From positions 9,796,001 to 9,860,000 of the forward strand of contig NZ_JAGSHX010000006.1 of NCBI RefSeq assembly GCF_018138715.1: a stretch of DNA of 64,000 bases, written 5' to 3'. This stretch comes from Streptomyces asiaticus (GTDB lineage: Bacteria > Actinomycetota > Actinomycetes > Streptomycetales > Streptomycetaceae). The position numbers and the translations under genes were made by a program. The notes below the pieces were generated by a model. That model saw only the letters and a program-made list of their open reading frames with translations, was not told the DNA's origin and made no database searches. Below, one piece after another: positions 17,470 through 26,766 of this stretch; position 1 is the stretch's first letter; each line of letters opens with the position of its first letter.

Positions 17470-18705
17470 TCAGGCTCCTCGCTGGTGTGGGCGCGGGTGT
17501 GCGTGCGGGGTCGGGTGGTCGAGCAGGCGGGCGATCTCGGCCTCGCCGTAGCCGAGTTCGGCGAGTACGTCGCGGCTGTGCTGGCCGAGTGTGGGCGGGG
17601 CGGTGCGCATCGGTGGGCGCTCGCCGCGGAAGGTGACGGGGAAGGCGATCTGCCGCAGCGGTCCGATGGCGGGGTGGTCGACGTGCCGGAGCATGCCCAG
17701 CGCCTCGGTCTGTGGGCAGTCGTAGACCTCGTCGAGATGGCGGATGGGGGTGACCGGGATGCCCTCGCTCCCCAGCAGGGCGCACCAGTGGGCCACGGTG
17801 TCGTCGACCAGGACGGCCTGGAGCTTGGCGTTGAGGGCGGTGCGGTTCGCCACTCGGTCGCGGTTGGTGGCGAACCGCGGGTCGTCCGCCCATTGCGGGT
17901 TGCGGAGCGCCGCGCACAGCCGGCGGAACAACGCGTCGTTGCCGACCGCGATCACGAAGTGTCCGTCGGCGGCCGGGTAGGCCTGGTACGGGACCAGGCT
18001 CGGATGGCCGGAGCCCAGGCGCCCGGGGCGTTCCCCGGTCGCGAAGTAGCCGGTGGCCCAGTTGATGTGCAGGGCCAGCTGGGACTCGTACAGCGAGGTG
18101 GTGACGTACTGCCCGTGTCCGGTGCGCTCCCGTTCGACGAGCGCGGAGGTCACCCCGATGAGGCCGAAGAGGGCGGCGGACAGGTCCCCCATCGCGTATC
18201 CGGCCTTGACGGGCGGGCCGTCCGGCTCGCCCGTGAGCGACATCAGACCGGCCGACGCCTGCGCGATCATGTCGTAGCCGGGTTCGTCGCGCAGCGGTCC
18301 GTGGTCGCCGAACGCCGAGATGTGCAGCAGCACCAGGCGCGGGTAGCGGGCGGACAGGTCCTCGTAGTCGAAGACGCGCGCGAGGGAACTGCCGGGGCGG
18401 AAGTTCTCCACGACCACGTCGGCGGTCGCCAGCAGCCGGTGGACGGCCTCCTGGCCCAGGGGCGACTTCAGGTCCAGCGTCACCGAGCGCTTGCCGCGGT
18501 TGGCGGCCAAGTAGTACGTCGCGTCGGGGCCGTTGAAGGGCGGGCCCCAGCCGCGCGTGGGATCGCCGCCGTCGGGGTGTTCGACCTTGATGACGTCGGC
18601 ACCGAGGTCGGCGAGCGACATCGTCACATACGGTCCGGCCAGGATCTTCGACAGATCGACGACCTTGATCCCGGCGAGCGGGGCGGGCACGGGCTGCTCA
18701 GACAC
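17470..18705 (-). CDS. CaiB/BaiF-type (class III) CoA transferase
   Basis: 411 residues. N-terminal GIKVVDLSKILAGPYVTMSLADLGADVIKVEHPDGGDPTR is the family signature. The catalytic Asp is D174 in AMGDLSAALFG; VVENFRPGSSLAR and RRVANRTALN-type segments follow. It moves CoA between carboxylic acids without free intermediates; the family includes succinate:glutarate CoA transferase. Starts inside the end of the upstream AidB-like gene (8-base overlap) and ends 2 bases before gcdH, so the three are one transcription unit. It would activate the imported acid for the dehydrogenase. Confidence 0.92.
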   Translation of the reverse strand: MSEQPVPAPLAGIKVVDLSKILAGPYVTMSLADLGADVIKVEHPDGGDPTRGWGPPFNGPDATYYLAANRGKRSVTLDLKSPLGQEAVHRLLATADVVVENFRPGSSLARVFDYEDLSARYPRLVLLHISAFGDHGPLRDEPGYDMIAQASAGLMSLTGEPDGPPVKAGYAMGDLSAALFGLIGVTSALVERERTGHGQYVTTSLYESQLALHINWATGYFATGERPGRLGSGHPSLVPYQAYPAADGHFVIAVGNDALFRRLCAALRNPQWADDPRFATNRDRVANRTALNAKLQAVLVDDTVAHWCALLGSEGIPVTPIRHLDEVYDCPQTEALGMLRHVDHPAIGPLRQIAFPVTFRGERPPMRTAPPTLGQHSRDVLAELGYGEAEIARLLDHPTPHAHPRPHQRGA

Positions 18706-20386
18706 GGGCGGCCTCCGTCGCCTCGTACCCGGCGCCGGGCGCGGGGACCACGGCGAGGGGCACCCGGCCGCCGTCGGCGACTTCGGCGAGGTGGTCCAGC
18801 GCGGTGCGGGGGAGGGCGTCCGGGTCGTCCAGCAGGGCGAGACAGGCGTGGGCGACCAGGAGCTTTCGGCCGTTTCCGGTCGCCTCGGCCTCGTACTCGG
18901 CCTGCTCGAAGAGGAGCGTGGCCATGACGGTACGGGCGAGTTCCTCGGCGTACCGGCCGATCCTCATCTCCGCTTCCTCCCCGGGGAGCTCCAGCAGCCG
19001 GTCCCCCTTCTCGCGCAGCGCCTTCCAGCGGTCGGCGAGGCGGCCCGCGAAGCGGTCCGTCCCGTAGGTGTCGGCGAGGGTGTGGTGGGCACCCCGGCGG
19101 CGCATGCAGCGCAGCACATCGAGCGCGATCACGTTCGACGCCCCCTCCCAGATGGAGCCGAGGTGGGCGTCGCGCAGCAAGCGCGGGTTGACCCAGTCCT
19201 CGATGTAGCCGTTGCCGCCGCGGATCTCCATCGCCTCGCCGGTGACGGTGCGGGCGCGCTTGCACAGGGAGTACTTGGCGAGTGGGGTGAGGACGCGGAT
19301 CAGGTCCCGGGCGGCGGTGGACCCGTTGTCGGCCTCGGTCAGACGGGCGGCCGCCTCGAGCACGAGGCCGAGCGCGGCCTCCGCGTCGACGACCATCGGC
19401 AGCAGGGTGGCGCGCATCAGGGGCTGCTCGAACAGCGGCTTGCCGAACACCTCGCGGACGCGGGTGTGGTCGATGGACTCGCGGACGGCGCGTCGCATCA
19501 GAGCGGTGGCACGCATGGCGTTGGAGAGCCGGGAGACATTGACCATCTCGGCCATCTGGCGGAATCCGCAGGTGAGTTCGCCGACCGGGGTGGCATACGC
19601 CTCCTCGAGGGAGACCTCGGCGCTCGCGATGGACCTCGAGCCGAGCTTGTCCTTCAGACGGTCGATACGGATGGCGTTGCGGCTGCCGTCCGGGCGCAGC
19701 CGCGGGACGAGGAACATGCCGAGCCCGCGCGTGCCCGCGCCCTGCCCGGGGACGCGCGCGAGCGTGAGGATCACATCGGCGGCCGGGTTGGAGGCGAACC
19801 ACTTCTCGCCCGTGAGGGTCCAGTGGGTGCCGTGGTCGGTGGCGAGGGTCCGGGTCAGGCCGACGTCCGTACCGCCCTGCCGCTCCGTCATGAACATCGC
19901 CCCGGTGGCGCGGAGTTCAGGGTCGGTGGAGGACAGCGCGGCGATCTCGCCGGCGTACCGTTCCGGGTCGAACAGGCGCAGCACACGGGCGGCGGAGTCG
20001 GTCATCGACAGCGGGCACGCCATGCCGAACTCCGACTGCACGTACAGATAGGAAAGGGCGTACTTGACCGGATGCGGGACCGGGGTGGGCCAGCCGTGGA
20101 CGCCGGGGCGGTGCGACATCGCGGCGAGGCCGAACCGCTCGTACGCGATCGAGGCCACCCGGTCGTGCGCCGGGTGGTACTCGATCTCGTCGACGCGTTC
20201 GCCGTCGGGGGCGTACTGGCGCAGCTTCGGCGGGTTGGCGTCGGCGAGCGCGGCCTGCCGGTCCAGCTCACCGGCGGCGAGCTCGCCGAGCTCGGTGAGC
20301 AGCGGCTCCACTCGGGCGCGGTCCTCGGCGGACAGGATCCGGTCGAGCAGCGGGCGCAGGGCGGGGTCCTGATCGGCGTAGTTCAC
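18698..20386 (-). CDS. AidB-like acyl-CoA dehydrogenase family protein
   Basis: 562 residues, longer than ordinary acyl-CoA dehydrogenases and matching the AidB subgroup. N-terminal extension with DEIEYHPAHDRVASIAYERFG; FAD motif FMTERQGGTDVG; WTLTGEKWFAS; central MRRAVRESIDHTRVREVFGKPL; C-terminal GGNGYIEDWVNPRLLRDAHLGSIWEGASNVIALDVLR with an alpha-helical tail. AidB proteins bind FAD and in Escherichia coli respond to alkylation damage; in actinomycetes many sit in catabolic operons, as here. It is translationally coupled to the CoA-transferase gene. Confidence 0.88.
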   Translation of the reverse strand: MNYADQDPALRPLLDRILSAEDRARVEPLLTELGELAAGELDRQAALADANPPKLRQYAPDGERVDEIEYHPAHDRVASIAYERFGLAAMSHRPGVHGWPTPVPHPVKYALSYLYVQSEFGMACPLSMTDSAARVLRLFDPERYAGEIAALSSTDPELRATGAMFMTERQGGTDVGLTRTLATDHGTHWTLTGEKWFASNPAADVILTLARVPGQGAGTRGLGMFLVPRLRPDGSRNAIRIDRLKDKLGSRSIASAEVSLEEAYATPVGELTCGFRQMAEMVNVSRLSNAMRATALMRRAVRESIDHTRVREVFGKPLFEQPLMRATLLPMVVDAEAALGLVLEAAARLTEADNGSTAARDLIRVLTPLAKYSLCKRARTVTGEAMEIRGGNGYIEDWVNPRLLRDAHLGSIWEGASNVIALDVLRCMRRRGAHHTLADTYGTDRFAGRLADRWKALREKGDRLLELPGEEAEMRIGRYAEELARTVMATLLFEQAEYEAEATGNGRKLLVAHACLALLDDPDALPRTALDHLAEVADGGRVPLAVVPAPGAGYEATEAARV

Positions 20387-20418
20387 AGATGGGTCTCCTG
20401 TGTCGGGTGAGAGGCGGC

Positions 20419-21747
20419 TCAGACAGGTGTGGCGGCGCGGGCGGCGACGGCCGGGGAAGGTTCACCGGTGCGGGCCAGCAGGGGCAGCACGCCGAGGAGG
20501 GTCACGGCGGTGTAGCCGAGGCCGAGACCGACGACCGGCCAGATCGAGCCGGAGGCGGTGAGCAGGTACTGGGCGGCGATCGGTGCGGTCCCGGCGAAGA
20601 GCGTGGTGCACAGCTGGTACGACAGGGACATTCCGGTGTAGCGGACCTCGACGGGGAACACACGGGCGAGGATGCCCGCCAGGGCCGCGTAGTACATGGC
20701 GTGCGGGAAGGTCGCCAGCCCCATCCCGAGGACGGCCAGCCAGAAGTTGCCGGTGGCGCAGAGCACGAACATCAGCGGCAGGACGACGAACTCGGGCACG
20801 AGCATCCACAGCACGGCCTTCTTCACCGGCCACTTCCCGGCGAGGACGGCGCCGAAGGGCTGGACCACGACCTGCACCACGAGGGCGAGGGAGATGACGG
20901 TCAGAAAGGTGGTGCGGTCGAAGCCGATGTCGGAGGTGGCCCAGGAGAGCGCGAAGGTCGTCTTGATGTAGGTGATCGCGACGCCGGCCGTGCCCGCGAG
21001 CACGCCCAGGGCGACGAGCAGCGGATAGCGGGTGAGCACCACCTTGATGGGCAGCCTGGCGGTCTGCCCGCGTTCCAGGACGGCCAGCATCTCGGGGGTC
21101 TCCGCCAGCCGCAGCCGGATGACCAGGCCGATGGCCACGAGGACGGCGGAGGCGAGGAAGGGGACACGCCAGCCGCAGGATTCGAAGGCGGCGTCCGGAA
21201 GCCTGGCGATGGCGAGAAAGGCGAGCGTCGCGAGGAGGTAGCCGACCGGGGAACCCTGCTGGGCGAAGGCCCCGTAGAGCAGCTTCCGCTTCGGCGGGGC
21301 GTACTCGGTGGCGATGAGCACCGCGCCGCCCCACTCCCCGCCCATCGCGACGCCCTGGACCATGCGCAGCAGGACGAGGAGGACCGGGGCGGCGGCGCCG
21401 ATCTGCGCGTATCCGGGCAGCAGTCCGACGCAGAAGGTGGCCGTGCCCATCATGACGAGCGTGGTGATCAGGGCCTTCTTGCGGCCGTGGCGGTCGCCGT
21501 AGTGGCCGAATATCAGGCCGCCGAGGGGGCGGGCGAGGAACCCGACCCAGAAGGTGGCGAACGCGGCCAGTGTGCCGACCGCGGGCGGGATGTCGGCGAA
21601 GAAGACCTTGCCGAGGACGAGCGCGGAGGCGGAGCCGTAGATGTAGAAGTCGAACCACTCGATGGTGGTGCCGACGAAGGCGGTGATCCCGGCGCGCCTG
21701 GCGTCGCGGGCCGTGGGTGGCCGATCGGCGGGAGTGATGTGCTGCAT
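20419..21747 (-). CDS. MHS-family MFS permease (organic acid:proton symporter type)
   Basis: 442 residues and about 12 helices. Start at ATG 21747 after GAGAGGA (MQHITPADRPPTARDARRAG); the frame is open further up without a ribosome site. The metabolite:H+ symporter signature follows the first helix (GTTIEWFDFYIYGSASALVLG), then the MFS loop FGHYGDRHGRKKALI and GEWGGAVLIATEYAPPKRK. Relatives import citrate, alpha-ketoglutarate, dicarboxylates or proline/betaine. First gene of the operon with AidB-like, CaiB-type and GcdH-like enzymes (32-base gap), so it most likely imports their substrate. Confidence 0.9.
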   Translation of the reverse strand: MQHITPADRPPTARDARRAGITAFVGTTIEWFDFYIYGSASALVLGKVFFADIPPAVGTLAAFATFWVGFLARPLGGLIFGHYGDRHGRKKALITTLVMMGTATFCVGLLPGYAQIGAAAPVLLVLLRMVQGVAMGGEWGGAVLIATEYAPPKRKLLYGAFAQQGSPVGYLLATLAFLAIARLPDAAFESCGWRVPFLASAVLVAIGLVIRLRLAETPEMLAVLERGQTARLPIKVVLTRYPLLVALGVLAGTAGVAITYIKTTFALSWATSDIGFDRTTFLTVISLALVVQVVVQPFGAVLAGKWPVKKAVLWMLVPEFVVLPLMFVLCATGNFWLAVLGMGLATFPHAMYYAALAGILARVFPVEVRYTGMSLSYQLCTTLFAGTAPIAAQYLLTASGSIWPVVGLGLGYTAVTLLGVLPLLARTGEPSPAVAARAATPV

Positions 21748-21927
21748 GACGAGCGTCCTCTCGTAGCGGCAGATCTCGCCACGAGAGCGGGTGGAGGAGA
21801 GCGGTGCGGCCGCTCGGCGCCCCATCGCGAGATGGGCATCACTGTGCACCCGCCGTTTCAGAGGTGTCCAAGACCAATTACGCCCATCGGTGAGACGTCA
21901 TCCGTCACAATCGACGGGCGATCGCCG

Positions 21928-22845
21928 CTATCCGTGGAAGTCCGCCGGGGTGGGCAGGACCCGGTCGGCGACGCGCAGCACCGCCGCCAGCGCGGCGGAC
22001 TGGTTGCCCGAGCGCCAGCCCAGCGCGATCGGCAGCACCGGCACATCGTCCCCGGCCAGGGGACGGAAGACGACATGTCCCAGTTGGATGTTGCGCGCCG
22101 ACTCCACGACCACCGCGAGGCCGACACCCGCGCCGACCAGGGCGAGCATGGTGTACGAATCGGGTGCCTCCTGAGCGATCCGCGGCGCGAACCCCGCCTC
22201 GTGGCAGGCCTGCATCATCGCCTCCCGCACCGCGGAGCCGCGGGAGAGCGGGAACGTCACGAACGGCTCCCGCGCCAGCTCGGCGAAGGCCACCTCGGCA
22301 CGGTCCGCGAGCGGATGGCTGTCCGGCAGCGCCAGCTGAAGCCGCTCCATGCGGACGACCCGCGCGCCGATCCCGCGCCGTACGGGCAGCGCCACGAAGC
22401 CGAGGTCCAGCGACCCCTCGGCGATCCGTCCCAGCGCCTCGCCGGCATAGGTCTGGCCTTCCAGCACCAACTCGATACCAGGGTGTTCGGAGGTGACGGC
22501 ACGCGTCAGCACCGGCAGGGCGGAGTAGCTGCTGGCGCCCGCGAAGCCGAGCGTGACGCGGCCGACCTCGCCCAGATGCGCCGCCTGCACGGTCCGTCGC
22601 GCGGCCGAGGCCTCGGCCAGCAGCCGCCGGGCGGGCTTCAGCAGCGCCCGCCCGGCGGCGGTGAGCTGCACGGACCGGGTCGTACGGTCGAACAGCCTGA
22701 CCCCGAGGTCCCGCTCCAGCAGCCGGATCTGCTGGCTGAGCGGCGACTGGGCGATGTGCAGCCGGTCGGCTGCCCGCCCGAAGTGCAGTTCCTCGGCGAC
22801 GGCGACGAATCCGGAAAGATGACGTAGCTCCACACACCCGACCAT
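21928..22845 (-). CDS. LysR-family transcriptional regulator
   Basis: 305 residues. N-terminal winged HTH: ELRHLSGFVAVAEELHFGRAADRLHIAQSPLSQQIRLLERDLGVRLFDRTTR; the remainder is the periplasmic-binding-like effector domain (GRVTLGFAGASSYSALPVLTRAV). Start at ATG 22845, with a GTG three codons further in as alternative; no strong ribosome site. It lies 180 bases upstream of the permease operon on the same strand and is the natural candidate to regulate it in response to the acid or its CoA ester. Confidence 0.9.
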   Translation of the reverse strand: MVGCVELRHLSGFVAVAEELHFGRAADRLHIAQSPLSQQIRLLERDLGVRLFDRTTRSVQLTAAGRALLKPARRLLAEASAARRTVQAAHLGEVGRVTLGFAGASSYSALPVLTRAVTSEHPGIELVLEGQTYAGEALGRIAEGSLDLGFVALPVRRGIGARVVRMERLQLALPDSHPLADRAEVAFAELAREPFVTFPLSRGSAVREAMMQACHEAGFAPRIAQEAPDSYTMLALVGAGVGLAVVVESARNIQLGHVVFRPLAGDDVPVLPIALGWRSGNQSAALAAVLRVADRVLPTPADFHG

Positions 22846-22996
22846 GCCATCCACACCGCTGCAAGAGAACTGACGCCACATCAAATTGCCGCGGTCGGGA
22901 CCGGTTATCGGCAGAATTCATAACACCCCGGGAACACCGGTGTGAAACGAGTGTGAAGAAGGTTTCGGTTGGGCTGTCCCGGCAAGGGGGAGCCCC

Positions 22997-23401
22997 ATGA
23001 GTTACCCCCATGACCGCATAGCGGATAACAGTCAGTACAACACCGATGGAAATCGTCCATACCATGCCGACCCGGTCGGCTATCCCGCTCCCGCCAATCA
23101 GCGCCGGGCGGGCAATCGAGGGGGTCTGGGTGCAGACAGGACAGCGCTGGTCATTCACACCGTCGCAGACATTGCCGCGGGTTTTCTGGCGTTGTGGATC
23201 CTGCTGTACATGCTCGACGCGAATCAGGCGAATGTCTTCGTCGACTTCGTGCACGGTGTAGCGGACTGGCTCGCCGGCTGGTCGCAGGACATCTTCACGA
23301 TGGACACGGAATCGGTGCGGGTCTTCTTCAACTACGCACTGCCCGCGGTGATTTACCTGGCGATCGGCCACGGTGCGGCGGCCTGGGTGCGACGGCTCTG
23401 A
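22997..23401 (+). CDS. Small two-helix integral membrane protein
   Basis: 134 residues. A hydrophilic Tyr/Pro/Asn-rich N-terminus (MSYPHDRIADNSQYNTDGNRP) is followed by TALVIHTVADIAAGFLALWILLYMLDA, an amphipathic region VFVDFVHGVADWLAGWSQDIF and a second helix VRVFFNYALPAVIYLAIGHGAAAWV. AAGGGGGAG precedes the ATG. A type of conserved hypothetical seen in Streptomyces; function unknown. Followed directly by an exceptionally strong terminator. Confidence 0.75.
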   Translation: MSYPHDRIADNSQYNTDGNRPYHADPVGYPAPANQRRAGNRGGLGADRTALVIHTVADIAAGFLALWILLYMLDANQANVFVDFVHGVADWLAGWSQDIFTMDTESVRVFFNYALPAVIYLAIGHGAAAWVRRL

Positions 23402-23412
23402 CTCCGCAGGCT

Positions 23413-23456
23413 CGGCGGCCGGTACCCCTCCTCGTGCCGAGGGGTGCCGGCCGCCG
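23413..23456. terminator. Very strong hairpin terminator
   Basis: An 18-bp stem (left arm 23413-23430, right arm 23439-23456) with a single G-U wobble and an 8-base loop, starting 12 bases after the stop of the two-helix membrane protein. No U-tract. Confidence 0.85.
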
Positions 23457-24060
23457 TCGTGTTGGGGCGGACCATGCGGCTACCAGCGGCGATGCCCCGT
23501 GCGGACGACGTCGGCGCCGGGGGTCGGCAGGGGGCTGGAGGAGGGCGCGGGCGGATAGCGAGTACCCGCCCGCGCCACGCGCCCTGCTGTCCCTGAACCC
23601 GGGGGGGGGACCGGAGATCGACCAGGGAGGGCGCGCGCCGATGACAATCGGCAGTACTTACAGCGCCGTACCGTAAACGCGTGTTACTCCTGGGCCATTC
23701 TCACCCGGTGCACCCCCGTCCGAGCGTGGCTGAGTAACACGATCCGCGCCCCCGGCGCTGTAGGTAATGGAGCCGTCAGCACCGCTGTGGAGTGGTGTGT
23801 AGAGCCATGCCCCAGCCGCATGCGGCAAATCCCGGAACGTCAGCACACGAGAGCTGGAGGCCCACCGAGAGCGCACCTAGATAATGTCCGAAATGCAGAA
23901 TGGTCGCAAGGCCTTCACATTCACAGTCACAGCTGATGGGAAATATCGGCTGTGCGCTTTTCGCTGCCCGCCCTAGTTGTGTATCGAATTGGAAACACTC
24001 CGAGGCGCATGCCCTCCGCCATTTGCGTTTCAGTCGGGTGAGGAATGCACACTGTCGGGC
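23457..24060. other. 600-base intergenic region with nested inverted repeats
   Basis: No convincing gene. It contains a G9 run near 23600 and two nested inverted repeats: outer arms 23656-23667 (ACTTACAGCGCC) and 23754-23765 (GGCGCTGTAGGT), and inner perfect arms GTGTTACTC 23681-23689 and GAGTAACAC 23732-23740. Downstream, 23880-24060 is relatively AT-rich and should hold the LCP-gene promoter. Confidence 0.5.
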
Positions 24061-25182
24061 ATGCACCCAAGGACAGACAGCAGAAACCCCGACTATGCGC
24101 GCCCCGCTGGATGGGGAAACACCGCGCCGGGCGCCGACGGCCCGTACCCACCGGATGACTTCCCGTACGAGGAGCACGGTGGCGGGCACCGCGGCAGGCC
24201 GCACCGCCGCCGTGGCAGGACGGTCATACGCGTCCTGGTCGCCCTGGTCCTGGTTCTGCTGGTCGTCTCGGTGGCAACGTACTTCTGGGCCGACTCCCGG
24301 CTGCGCAAGGAAGTCGACCTCAGCAAGGTGGTCGACCGCCCCGGCACGGGGGAGGGCACCAACTATCTGATCGTGGGATCCGACAGCCGCGAGGGCATGT
24401 CCGACCAGCAGAAGAAGGATCTGCACACGGGCTCCGCCGACGGCAAGCGCACGGACTCGATGATGATCCTGCACGACGGCGCGTCCGGCCCGACACTCAT
24501 ATCGCTGCCGCGCGACTCGAACGTGTCCATCCCGAAGTTCCGCGGCTCCGAGTCCGGGAACCTCAAGGGCCCGCTGGGCGACAACAAGCTGAACGCCGCG
24601 TACTCCATCGACGGCCCACAGCTGCTGGTCCGCACCGTCGAGTACAACACCGGCCTGCACATCGACCACTACGCGGAGGTCGGGTTCTCCGGTTTCGCCA
24701 ACATCGTGGACTCCATCGGCGGCGTCGACATGACCCTCGACAAGGGCTTCAAGGACAAGTGGTCCGGCGCCGACTTCGAAGCGGGCGAGCAGACGCTGAA
24801 CGGTCGGCAGGCACTCGCGTTCGTCCGCACCCGGCACGCGTTCGCCACCAGCGACCTGGAGCGCACCAAGAACCAGCAGAAGTTCCTCTCCGCGCTGGCC
24901 GACCAGACCGCGACGCCCGGCACGCTCCTGAACCCCTTCAAGCTCTACCCCACCATGGGCGCCGGACTCGACACCCTCATCGTCGACAAGGACATGAACC
25001 CCTACTACCTGGCCAAGATGTTCTTCGCCATGCAGGACGTCACCGGCAGCGACGGCAAGTCGATCAACATGCCGATCTCCGGCAGCGTCGGCGGCAACCT
25101 CCAGTGGGACAAGGCCAAGGTCAAACAGCTTGCGCAAGAGCTCAGGAACGACGACCCGGTCACCGTGACCGACACACAGTGA
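24061..25182 (+). CDS. LytR-CpsA-Psr (LCP) family cell-wall ligase
   Basis: 373 residues. A proline-rich cytoplasmic N-terminus and an Arg/His-rich patch precede a single membrane helix at about 55-76 (VIRVLVALVLVLLVVSVATYF). The LCP domain follows: NYLIVGSDSREGMSD and KRTDSMMILH supply the conserved Asp/Arg that bind pyrophosphate, then LISLPRDSNVSIP, KLNAAYSIDGPQLLVRTVE, VDSIGGVDM, LNGRQALAFVRTRH. LCP enzymes attach teichoic acids or other anionic glycopolymers to peptidoglycan from undecaprenyl-linked donors at the outer membrane face. ATG 24061 gives a normal length, although its ribosome site is weak. Confidence 0.92.
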   Translation: MHPRTDSRNPDYARPAGWGNTAPGADGPYPPDDFPYEEHGGGHRGRPHRRRGRTVIRVLVALVLVLLVVSVATYFWADSRLRKEVDLSKVVDRPGTGEGTNYLIVGSDSREGMSDQQKKDLHTGSADGKRTDSMMILHDGASGPTLISLPRDSNVSIPKFRGSESGNLKGPLGDNKLNAAYSIDGPQLLVRTVEYNTGLHIDHYAEVGFSGFANIVDSIGGVDMTLDKGFKDKWSGADFEAGEQTLNGRQALAFVRTRHAFATSDLERTKNQQKFLSALADQTATPGTLLNPFKLYPTMGAGLDTLIVDKDMNPYYLAKMFFAMQDVTGSDGKSINMPISGSVGGNLQWDKAKVKQLAQELRNDDPVTVTDTQ

Positions 25183-25282
25183 CGGGCGATGGGGCAGCGG
25201 CCGCTCGATGAGCGGAGTGGGCCGGAGCCGTCGCCGGACCCTTTGACCGGCGGCGGCCCCGGCTCCGGTTCACCGCGGGCCG

Positions 25283-26440
25283 TCAGCCGCGGAACGGCCC
25301 CGTCACCTCGTAGGTGATGCCGCCCGACGAGCTGCCGCTGGTGCCGCGCTGGCTGGAGAAGTACAGTCGCCTGCCGTCCGGTGAGAACGCCGGGCCGGTG
25401 ATCTCCGAGCCCGACTGGCCATCGACGCGCAGGAACGGGGCCACCACATCGTCCGGGGTGATGACGCAGATCTCCATGTTCCCGCCGTCCTCGGCCACGT
25501 ACAGATCGCCGGAGGACGCGCCGGTCACGTTGTCCACACCGGTCAGCGGCGCCGTCCCGCCGGTCACCAGCGAATCGTCATAGGCCAGTTCGATCGTCCG
25601 GGCGGCCGCGTCGTAACTCCACACCCGGTTGTCGCCCTTGGTGGTGAACCAGCAGGTGTCGTTCGCGTAGTAGCACCCTTCGCCACCGTTGAACCGCTTG
25701 GCCCCGGCCACCTGGTTGCGGGTGGCGGTGGCGCCGGTCGGGTCCGGCACGGCCGCCCAGGTGACGGGGCCACTGGTGCCGGAACCGGCGACCATGACCT
25801 CCAGCCTCCCGGAGGACAGGTCACCCCATGTCGTCGGCGTGAAACGGTAGAAGCACCCGTCCGTGACGTCCTCGGTCATGTAGACGGTCCGGCGGACGGG
25901 ATCGGCCGCCGCCGCCTCGTGCTTGAAGCGGCCCATCGCGTCGCGCCGCACCGCGGCCTTCACGCCCCACGGATCGGTCTCGTACACATAGCCCCGGTCG
26001 ACCTCCTCACAGGACAGCCAGGTGTTCCACGGGGTCTTGCCTCCGGCGCAGTTCTGCCGGGTACCGGAGAGGACGCGGTACGCGCCCGTGACCGCCCCTG
26101 CCGAGGAGAACGTCACCGCGCTCGCCCCGCCCGATGGGTTGATCTCCGAGTTGGAGACGTAGATCCAGCCGCTGGCGTCGGCGTAACAGGCCCCGCCGTC
26201 CGGGGCGTCGTGCCAGGTGTACGAGGTGCCGGCGACCGTCTGCCGCGAACGGGCGATCACCCGGCTGGTGAACCCGGCGGGAAGCCGTACGCCGTTGGCG
26301 TCCGGCGAACCGAGTGCCCCGTACGGGCCGGCGCCCGGCTGTGCCGGCGCCGCGTACGCGGCGCCGCGCCACAGGGTTCCGCCGAGCGCTGACGAGGAGC
26401 CGCCGATGACGGCGGCACGCAGGAGGGTGCGACGTTTCAC
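25283..26440 (-). CDS. PhoX-like (DUF839) Tat-exported protein
   Basis: 385 residues. A Tat-type signal (MKRRTLLRAAVIGGSSSALGGTLW...AYAAP) precedes a DUF839/PhoX-type beta-propeller: LPAGFTSRVIARSRQTV, the conserved WNTWLSCEE, FKHEAAAADP, VYMTEDVTDGCFYRF, GGEGCYYANDTCWFTTKGD, NVTGASSGDLYVAEDGGN. The Glu/Asp-rich motifs are those that in PhoX hold the Ca2+/Fe3+ cofactor of alkaline phosphatase. Substrate and metal content are inferred. Divergent from the GH95-like gene; no phosphate-box repeat was seen upstream. Confidence 0.88.
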   Translation of the reverse strand: MKRRTLLRAAVIGGSSSALGGTLWRGAAYAAPAQPGAGPYGALGSPDANGVRLPAGFTSRVIARSRQTVAGTSYTWHDAPDGGACYADASGWIYVSNSEINPSGGASAVTFSSAGAVTGAYRVLSGTRQNCAGGKTPWNTWLSCEEVDRGYVYETDPWGVKAAVRRDAMGRFKHEAAAADPVRRTVYMTEDVTDGCFYRFTPTTWGDLSSGRLEVMVAGSGTSGPVTWAAVPDPTGATATRNQVAGAKRFNGGEGCYYANDTCWFTTKGDNRVWSYDAAARTIELAYDDSLVTGGTAPLTGVDNVTGASSGDLYVAEDGGNMEICVITPDDVVAPFLRVDGQSGSEITGPAFSPDGRRLYFSSQRGTSGSSSGGITYEVTGPFRG

Positions 26441-26766
26441 TCTGGCTCCAGGGAGTGCCGTGATCGTTCCCCGCTGTCGGCTGACGGCGGGGTCTCACGG
26501 CCTTGAACCCTAGGGAGGTATCGCATAGGCGGAATTGACGGGGCCTGGACACCACATGACGCGGGCGTGGATGCCCGCACTTGCCAAGGAAGAAGGGCAT
26601 ACATCGGTTGGTTGATGACCTCCAGCGCCGTGAAGTTTGCCGGGTCGTCCAACTCACCTGCGGATATGGGCTCTTCTGAATTCTGATACGTCGGAGGTCT
26701 TCCCTTGGCCCTCGTACGGCCTGCACCATGCCGGGTAGTTCACCACCGGATATGGGAGGCACATAC
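26441..26766. other. Divergent promoter region between PhoX-like and GH95-like genes
   Basis: 326 bases without a gene. It contains complementary blocks GACCTCC (near 26618) and GGAGGTC (near 26693) and ends with GGGAGG before the GTG start at 26767. Confidence 0.4.
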
